Assembly: GCA_938044055.1 (NCBI GenBank)
Contig: CALIQO010000482.1
Location: 1-7,287, forward strand
Source of the DNA: an uncultured Saprospiraceae bacterium
GTDB lineage: Bacteria; Bacteroidota; Bacteroidia; Chitinophagales; Saprospiraceae
DNA: 7,287 bases
Direction of reading: 5' to 3'
In this document: positions 1 to 4,737 of the stretch, piece after piece
Layout of the letters: each line of letters starts with the position of its first letter
How positions within the stretch are numbered: position 1 is the stretch's first letter
The notes under the pieces: generated by a model
What the model was told of the DNA's origin: nothing
The model's input: only the letters and a program-made list of their open reading frames with translations
Databases searched by the model: none
Position numbers and translations under genes: made by a program

Positions 1-15
1 ATTAATCAAGTGGAT

Positions 16-444
16 CTACAATTCCCATGTGATCCGGCTATCCATTCCTGGAAAATTAAGAATGGCTGTATCTATATCTTTCAGAATATCTCTGACGGGA
101 GAAAGATCATATTGCACTTCTTTAGTAAAAAATGCAAGACAAGCCTGAGTAACATCGCTTTTGCCTTTAAAAAACATCTGCACCGGAAATGATTCTGCAA
201 TACTTCCATCTGTTACAAGAGAAAAAACAGGTGTGTCATCACAACCACTAAACCCAATCGTCAATGTCAAGCAATCGCCATCAATCTGGGGATTAGAAAA
301 AACCAATCCTTGATCTTCTATCATGCTGTATGCATCTGCATCAACGATTATTCCATCTCCACATGGATCCGCTTCTGGCATGAAATCCTTATCACTACAA
401 CTTACCAGCATCCCGAAAATTAAAAGCATATATAGTCTATTCAT
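16..444 (-). CDS. Small lipoprotein of unknown function, paralogue A (142 aa)
   Basis: This is a complete gene starting at ATG (444-442) and ending in TAG. Residues 1-15 form a lipoprotein signal peptide (one Arg, a hydrophobic core, then a lipobox ending V-S-C), with Cys16 as the predicted lipidated residue. The mature protein begins C-S-D-K-D; an acidic stretch right after the Cys resembles the surface-export signal described for Bacteroidota lipoproteins, so outer-membrane or surface location is likely but inferred. Four further cysteines (C28, C58, C68, C102) all match cysteines in the neighbouring 515-931 product, which fits two disulphides in an extracytoplasmic fold. Shared blocks are FSNP, GDCL, SGCDD, FSLVTDG, FTKEV, FPG and a terminal TWEL. 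Identity to the neighbour is about 43% over roughly 115 residues by hand count. I recognise no named family or catalytic motif. It lies 70 bases downstream of its paralogue and may be cotranscribed with it. Confidence 0.85.
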   Translation of the reverse strand: MNRLYMLLIFGMLVSCSDKDFMPEADPCGDGIIVDADAYSMIEDQGLVFSNPQIDGDCLTLTIGFSGCDDTPVFSLVTDGSIAESFPVQMFFKGKSDVTQACLAFFTKEVQYDLSPVRDILKDIDTAILNFPGMDSRITWEL

Positions 445-514
445 AATCTAAATTTTAATCTGGTTTTAAATATTAATACGGCTTAAATAAAGGCGATAAA
501 TTCAAAATATAAGC

Positions 515-931
515 TTACAATTCCCAAGTATAAGCAACTCCAGGAAAGGACAATCTAGCTTTATCAGCACCATTCAGCAAGGATCTAATCTCAGACAAAT
601 CAAACTTTACCTCTTTAGTGAAAAGTATTTTACATCCTTCATTAGTACCTCTCTTTACATCAAATCGCAAGGCTGGTGGCAAGGTGTAAGCAACCTTACC
701 ATCGGTTACAAGTGAAAAATCAATCGCATCATCACAACCGCTATAAGAAACTGTTATCGAAAGACAATCTCCTTCTACAACAGGATTTGAAAAAGCAACA
801 CCATTGTCCGTACTTATGAATTCTGCAGAACTGAAAATCACTTTTTCACCACATCCTTCTGAATTAGGCATATTGTCGCTACATCCCAAAATGATAATCA
901 ATAGAACACCGAAGAAGCCTAACTTATACAT
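515..931 (-). CDS. Small lipoprotein of unknown function, paralogue B (138 aa)
   Basis: This is a complete gene starting at ATG (931-929) and ending in TAA. The N-terminus has Lys3, a hydrophobic run and a lipobox ending I-L-G-C, giving Cys17 as the lipidated residue. The mature protein starts C-S-D-N, a weaker acidic start than in the downstream paralogue. Cysteines 27, 56, 66 and 100 align with all four mature cysteines of the 16-444 product, suggesting two structural disulphides. The C-terminal half carries the shared FTKEV, DLS, SFPG and TWEL blocks. The leader just upstream is A-rich (a run of six A residues on the coding strand) with no clear Shine-Dalgarno sequence, as is common in Bacteroidota. 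It begins 56 bases after the stop of the HD/Pycsar-type gene, so readthrough from that operon is possible, though a promoter of its own cannot be excluded. Function is unknown. Confidence 0.85.
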   Translation of the reverse strand: MYKLGFFGVLLIIILGCSDNMPNSEGCGEKVIFSSAEFISTDNGVAFSNPVVEGDCLSITVSYSGCDDAIDFSLVTDGKVAYTLPPALRFDVKRGTNEGCKILFTKEVKFDLSEIRSLLNGADKARLSFPGVAYTWEL

Positions 932-987
932 AGCGGCACTTTTTTATGTAAGACAGTATCCGGAACCAATAGGGTTGGTAAGAAAGG

Positions 988-2145
988 CTAAAAAAAGTAG
1001 GCTACAATAATAAAAGATACTACCGTACATATCAATCCCCACATAAACACGCTGTAGCACCAGCGGAGATAATTGAATTTTTTTCCTAAAGATTTACCTA
1101 GGAAGAATAGGTCTCTAGTAATGGAATTGTCCAAAATCTCATTGGACCCTACTACCCTTTTCATTCCTGCTTCATACTCATTGAAATTCATTGCATGGAA
1201 ATTCCCAAAGAAGAATAGATTAGATTTTTTAGAATTTATATCCTCAATGGTTGTTTTTCCTTTCATGTGAGCTGGACGTGTAGATAATGTAGCTAGTATC
1301 ATGGAAACAACAGCTGACAAAGCAAGTATTAGATTGGGTATGATAATCCACTTATTGTCACTAACCATTCCAAACATAATGGGTAAGCCTACTGTAATCA
1401 CAATAGCATTTAAGCTCAACATAATATTGGCTTTGTTATCCGCAATAGCGCTTAGATCTATGTGGTTTCTAAGCGAAGTTTTCAACTGAGTCTGAGCACT
1501 TTTACTACTACCTATGGTAAGCAACTTAGGTTCTTTCTTGGCTTTTCTAGTCTGTTCTGTTAATTCCAATTGTTGAAGGTTTTTTAATTTCGCAGGGCCA
1601 TAAAAGGACCTTCCTACATCCGTCTTATAACTATGCTCCCTAAGAAAAAGAAGATTTTCTTTTCTCCATTTTTTCTTAGATGCATTCATTCCAAAAATAA
1701 TATTTTTTTCTTTTCTAAGCTTTTCCGCATGAGCAGCGTAATCTTCAGAAGCCAGACCGCTTAAGTCTGCATCACTCAATAGTCTTCCAAGGATATCGCT
1801 ACCGCTCCATCCCATTTTAGTTGCTAGAATGGTTTGCCTTATTGTATTAATTTCCTGCTGAGGGTATGATATGGATTGTAGAAAATCATCCGCAATATCA
1901 GCGCTTAGATTCTCATGATCATATGGATCTTGAGCGTAGCCCGTATCATGAAACAATGCTGCAAGTAATAAAAGTTCTTTTTCCTTATCAGAAACACCAG
2001 CTTCAACAGCTAATCTATCTGCTTGAGTATACACATGATATGTATGTTCTAAATTGTGATAACTATGGATATCCGAAAACGTACGATTGATAAAGTCTGT
2101 AACATATGCTTCCGCGGAAATAAGAATATTGTCTGGGTTAGTCAT
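988..2145 (-). CDS. HD phosphohydrolase fused to Pycsar-effector-type membrane domain (385 aa)
   Basis: The N-terminal half (about 1-190) is an HD-superfamily metal-dependent phosphohydrolase domain. Its motifs are YHNLEH (H30, H34), the HD pair in ALFHDTGY (H66, D67), H77 in DHENLS and D127 in LLSDADLSGL, so the metal-binding set looks intact. After a Lys-rich linker (about 195-220), the C-terminal part begins with HIDLSAIADNKANIMLSLNA (228-247), which I recognise as the signature of the Pycsar-effector membrane family (DUF5706-like). Predicted membrane helices lie near 242-261, 266-287 and 362-384. In Pycsar defence, related membrane proteins respond to cyclic pyrimidine nucleotides and disrupt the inner membrane. 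That this fusion does so is inference; similar HD fusions in Bacteroidota may have a housekeeping role. The HD domain could hydrolyse the activating nucleotide or another phosphate ester. The ATG overlaps the upstream stop by one base (TAATG), which fixes the start and implies coupled translation. No class III cyclase gene is visible in the window. Confidence 0.88.
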   Translation of the reverse strand: MTNPDNILISAEAYVTDFINRTFSDIHSYHNLEHTYHVYTQADRLAVEAGVSDKEKELLLLAALFHDTGYAQDPYDHENLSADIADDFLQSISYPQQEINTIRQTILATKMGWSGSDILGRLLSDADLSGLASEDYAAHAEKLRKEKNIIFGMNASKKKWRKENLLFLREHSYKTDVGRSFYGPAKLKNLQQLELTEQTRKAKKEPKLLTIGSSKSAQTQLKTSLRNHIDLSAIADNKANIMLSLNAIVITVGLPIMFGMVSDNKWIIIPNLILALSAVVSMILATLSTRPAHMKGKTTIEDINSKKSNLFFFGNFHAMNFNEYEAGMKRVVGSNEILDNSITRDLFFLGKSLGKKFNYLRWCYSVFMWGLICTVVSFIIVAYFF

Positions 2146-2147
2146 TA
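2143..2147 (-). other. TAATG stop-start overlap between the 792-aa gene and the HD/Pycsar-type gene
   Basis: On the coding strand the TAA stop of the upstream gene (2147-2145) shares its last A with the ATG of the downstream gene (2145-2143). No Shine-Dalgarno-like sequence precedes this ATG. Ribosomes finishing the first gene probably restart directly on the second, which would keep the two products in fixed proportion and supports a shared complex or pathway. Confidence 0.85.
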
Positions 2148-4523
2148 TACCGCTACAGTTACTCTGAGTGCACGTAGGCCCTCAGCGCCTTGCATTTTTT
2201 CCAATTCAAGTTCTTCAACCTCATCCGTAATTAAATCTTTTCTCTTGAGATAATCTATGATATCAAGATACTCGGCCTTATCGCTTTCATTGAGATAAAC
2301 AATGGCTATTTTTCCAGTCACTGTTAGGCGCTCTCCCGTACCGATAATTCTAGACTTATCAATTCTCTTCTTGAGAATCTCATATCTAACGTTGTAGGTT
2401 CCATCTACATCAAATTTCTTCTCATCCATCCTAAAGCGAATACCTATAGGTTGATTATAGACGAATACCAGTGAAGCTGTTGTAAGTGGTACTGGAAGTT
2501 GCGATGATAATTGATCCACTTCTTTCACCACTCCACACATGTTGACCATCTGCCAGATCTTAAAACTTTTCAGGTCGAAGTCTTTGAATCCTCCACCTTC
2601 AATCAGACTATCTCCTACATATAGATTATACTCGACACCATCCGTTTTATATTTTTCAAAATAATGTGGAAGTTGGTCTTGCATCTTGATGTCAGCATCC
2701 TCGATAAACCTAGAGATATGGTTGTTAAGTTTGCTTACACTATATTCATACGATTTTCTATTCTTATATATGATACCTAACTCAGGATCTAGGGCATCCA
2801 CATAGCTCCTATATTTACTTCTCGGAAGATCCTTGTGTCTGTCGAATATAGCTTCTAACAATGGATTTACTTCTTCCAGAATAAACCCTACAATCTCCGT
2901 TTCATCACTGGATATGATGCGCTCACTTATACTTTCTTTTCTTAGTTTGCACTTTTCTAAAAAAGTATCCATTAAATATAGATCCTTGTGGGTTGACCAC
3001 TCAGTCATAATTGCTATCAAGAGATCTAAATTTTCGATTAGGTCTTTCTGGATGGATTCATTACGCTTATCACTAGAACCTACAATATCTGATTGACCAT
3101 ACAAGGGATACAATTTTTCAAATACAATAGGTTTCAATTCAGGCATCTGATCTGAATGAACGTTCAAGTAATCTAAAGCAACTTCTTCGAATTTCCACTC
3201 CACACTCGGATGAATGCTGGTGAAATTATCTTTTACTACCCTAGATATGCGATTCTGAATTTTATCAACGATTTTCTCATAGCCTTCATCGATAAGGGTG
3301 AAGAACCCTTGCAACCTTTCTATCGAAAAACGATTAAGCCCACAATCATGGAAAGAGGCCAACTCAAGAATGGATACAACTTTATTGTTTTTATCTAAGG
3401 TTGGATGTAGTACAATACCTTTAACTCCTTTCGCTATTAATTTCTTTTCTAACTCATCTGGTTCATTGATAAGATGCAGTTCTTGTCTAAATGTTGTCGC
3501 CTTTCTGCGAAAAACTTCACCATAAATACCTGTAATATCAACTTCTGGTTCTGGGTACTTTCTAGTAAAATCATTACTCGAAATATCTGCCAGTGATACA
3601 TTAAGCGTACTGAATAGATTTTTCTTATCAAATGTGATGCTTCCTGATTCTAAACAAGGAACTTCTGTAATAGACCTGGTGAAATCAGCAACAGCGTCGA
3701 AAATCTGCTTAGGTTCTCTTAATACATCTCCATTGAGATACTCCTTTACTTCTGATAATACTTCGATATTTGTTATATCAATAAAATTGGCAAGCATAAA
3801 ACCATTAATTTTTATACTATCAGCTGGTATTACGCTCTGAATGTAGTCCGTGTCGTCCAGGTGATTTAAAATTTCTTTCCTTTCTTCTTCTGACAAAGTA
3901 GGAATATCACCTGTGATATGGATGTCTAGAAATTCTGTATTAGGTACAAATTGAAAATGTTTATGAATCATCGATTTTTTGTTCCTCAGAACGATGACTT
4001 GTGTGTTATTCACGGGTATATTAAAATCATGAACTTTATTTAGAATAACAGCATGCATCAATTCAGACATAAAATTCAAGCCTTTATTGATAATCTGAGC
4101 ATCCATTTTAAATTCCCACAAACCAGTATTTTTCAGCTTTTCCATCCTAGGAGATGAAACAATAATGTTGTTGCTGAAAGGAGGACACATAAAAGAATAT
4201 TCATCGCCGATAAACATAGTAGGAAAAAGAATCGTGGCTAAGGACTTAAATTCTTTAGCAGTCTTAAACCCTTCTAGATCATCACTGTGATGCGCCACTT
4301 GTCGCTGGTACTCCTCGATTAAGGGCACAAAATGACTTTTAGTCATATTACACGCATCTTCCATCGTACCTTGAATCTTATTCACATAGGGTTCTAAACT
4401 GAATTCTGTTTCATATGGAACATTGAAAATCGTCGATTTAAACTCTAAATACTCTTGAAAAGGAACATATTCCCTTGACAAAATGTCTTGAATCTTTTTC
4501 TCTAATTTTTCATCTAGAATCAT
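2145..4523 (-). CDS. Large GAF-like protein of a Bacteroidota family, coupled to the HD/Pycsar-type gene (792 aa)
   Basis: This is a complete gene starting at ATG (4523-4521) and ending in TAA. An in-frame TAA upstream, with no ATG, GTG or TTG between, supports this start. There is no signal peptide and no convincing membrane helix, so the product is predicted to be cytosolic. Residues 1-300 are mixed helix and strand and unrecognised. Residues about 300-425 look GAF-like, especially VKGIVLHPTL (367-376) followed by VSILELAS (383-390) and a helix, the pattern of the last strands of a GAF sensor domain. Two later blocks, FTSIHPSVEWKF (434-445) and YPLYGQSDIVGSS (472-484), look like family signatures that I associate with Bacteroidota GAF-annotated proteins. 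The remainder is largely helical to about 620, followed by a mixed C-terminal domain. I see no class III cyclase, CD-NTase, kinase or GGDEF motif. As the first gene of the coupled pair it is a plausible sensor or regulator of the HD/membrane protein; that role is inferred from context. The family assignment is from memory and moderate in confidence. Confidence 0.75.
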   Translation of the reverse strand: MILDEKLEKKIQDILSREYVPFQEYLEFKSTIFNVPYETEFSLEPYVNKIQGTMEDACNMTKSHFVPLIEEYQRQVAHHSDDLEGFKTAKEFKSLATILFPTMFIGDEYSFMCPPFSNNIIVSSPRMEKLKNTGLWEFKMDAQIINKGLNFMSELMHAVILNKVHDFNIPVNNTQVIVLRNKKSMIHKHFQFVPNTEFLDIHITGDIPTLSEEERKEILNHLDDTDYIQSVIPADSIKINGFMLANFIDITNIEVLSEVKEYLNGDVLREPKQIFDAVADFTRSITEVPCLESGSITFDKKNLFSTLNVSLADISSNDFTRKYPEPEVDITGIYGEVFRRKATTFRQELHLINEPDELEKKLIAKGVKGIVLHPTLDKNNKVVSILELASFHDCGLNRFSIERLQGFFTLIDEGYEKIVDKIQNRISRVVKDNFTSIHPSVEWKFEEVALDYLNVHSDQMPELKPIVFEKLYPLYGQSDIVGSSDKRNESIQKDLIENLDLLIAIMTEWSTHKDLYLMDTFLEKCKLRKESISERIISSDETEIVGFILEEVNPLLEAIFDRHKDLPRSKYRSYVDALDPELGIIYKNRKSYEYSVSKLNNHISRFIEDADIKMQDQLPHYFEKYKTDGVEYNLYVGDSLIEGGGFKDFDLKSFKIWQMVNMCGVVKEVDQLSSQLPVPLTTASLVFVYNQPIGIRFRMDEKKFDVDGTYNVRYEILKKRIDKSRIIGTGERLTVTGKIAIVYLNESDKAEYLDIIDYLKRKDLITDEVEELELEKMQGAEGLRALRVTVAV

Positions 4524-4737
4524 AACCTTGCATTTAATGAAGGTAACCTCAGGTTAATTTAACCTCAAGGTCATCTTTATTTATATCAAATCCAATACCA
4601 ACATCCATAAAACGGGTACATTATTCTATTAATACCGATTGTTATTACATTGTTCTACGATTATTATGCATTAAGTTTTCTATAGGACAATTATCATTTC
4701 TTAACTTACTCAATAACGCACTTCAGATTGCTGATTA
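4524..4737. other. Intergenic region between the CHAT gene and the 792-aa gene
   Basis: This 214-base, AT-rich gap is the longest non-coding stretch in the window and the likely place for a promoter of the GAF-like/HD pair. Apart from the operator-like cluster at 4541-4571, I find no convincing terminator hairpin after the CHAT stop, no RNA gene and no ORF. A TTTG followed by TATAAAT (coding strand, about 4590-4579) might be part of a promoter, but it does not fit the Bacteroidota TAnnTTTG pattern well. Confidence 0.4.
4541..4571. promoter_or_regulatory. Candidate operator: overlapping palindromes and direct repeats upstream of the 792-aa gene
   Basis: A perfect inverted repeat AGGTTAA-T-TTAACCT (4551-4565, 7-base arms) overlaps a second one, AACCT-C-AGGTT (4545-4555). 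TAACCTCA is repeated directly at 4544-4551 and 4560-4567, 16 bases apart, each followed by (A)GGT. The cluster is centred about 35 bases upstream of the ATG at 4523, and a further AACCT (4524-4528) abuts the start codon. The density of one half-site and its place in the only long intergenic gap suggest a transcription-factor site controlling the coupled pair. The regulator is unknown. No regulator gene lies in the window, and I see no strong match to the Bacteroidota promoter consensus nearby. Confidence 0.45.

Noticed and set aside
965..979. Inverted repeat ACCAA-taggg-TTGGT between the HD/Pycsar-type gene and lipoprotein B, as a possible terminator
   Set aside because: The stem has only five base pairs and no T-run follows it on the coding strand, so it is too weak to call.
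984..1006. GTAGCCTAC followed by seven T residues at the end of the HD/Pycsar-type gene, as a possible terminator
   Set aside because: The palindrome has four-base arms around a single base and cannot form a stable hairpin. It encodes the end of the last membrane helix (V-A-Y-F-F and the stop).
804..1010. Plus-strand open frames across the window, such as those at 804-1010, 2833-3096 and 6293-6541
   Set aside because: All lie opposite well-supported minus-strand genes, are short, and show no recognisable domain or convincing start region.
2145..4523. The 792-aa protein as a class III nucleotide cyclase or CD-NTase that would complete a Pycsar or CBASS system
   Set aside because: I find neither the metal-binding Asp motifs of class III cyclases nor a GS-x10-DxD nucleotidyltransferase motif.
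4620..4737. A small RNA or further gene in the gap after the CHAT stop
   Set aside because: The stretch is AT-rich, with only trivial palindromes such as TATTAATA, and has no ORF or stable hairpin that I can see.
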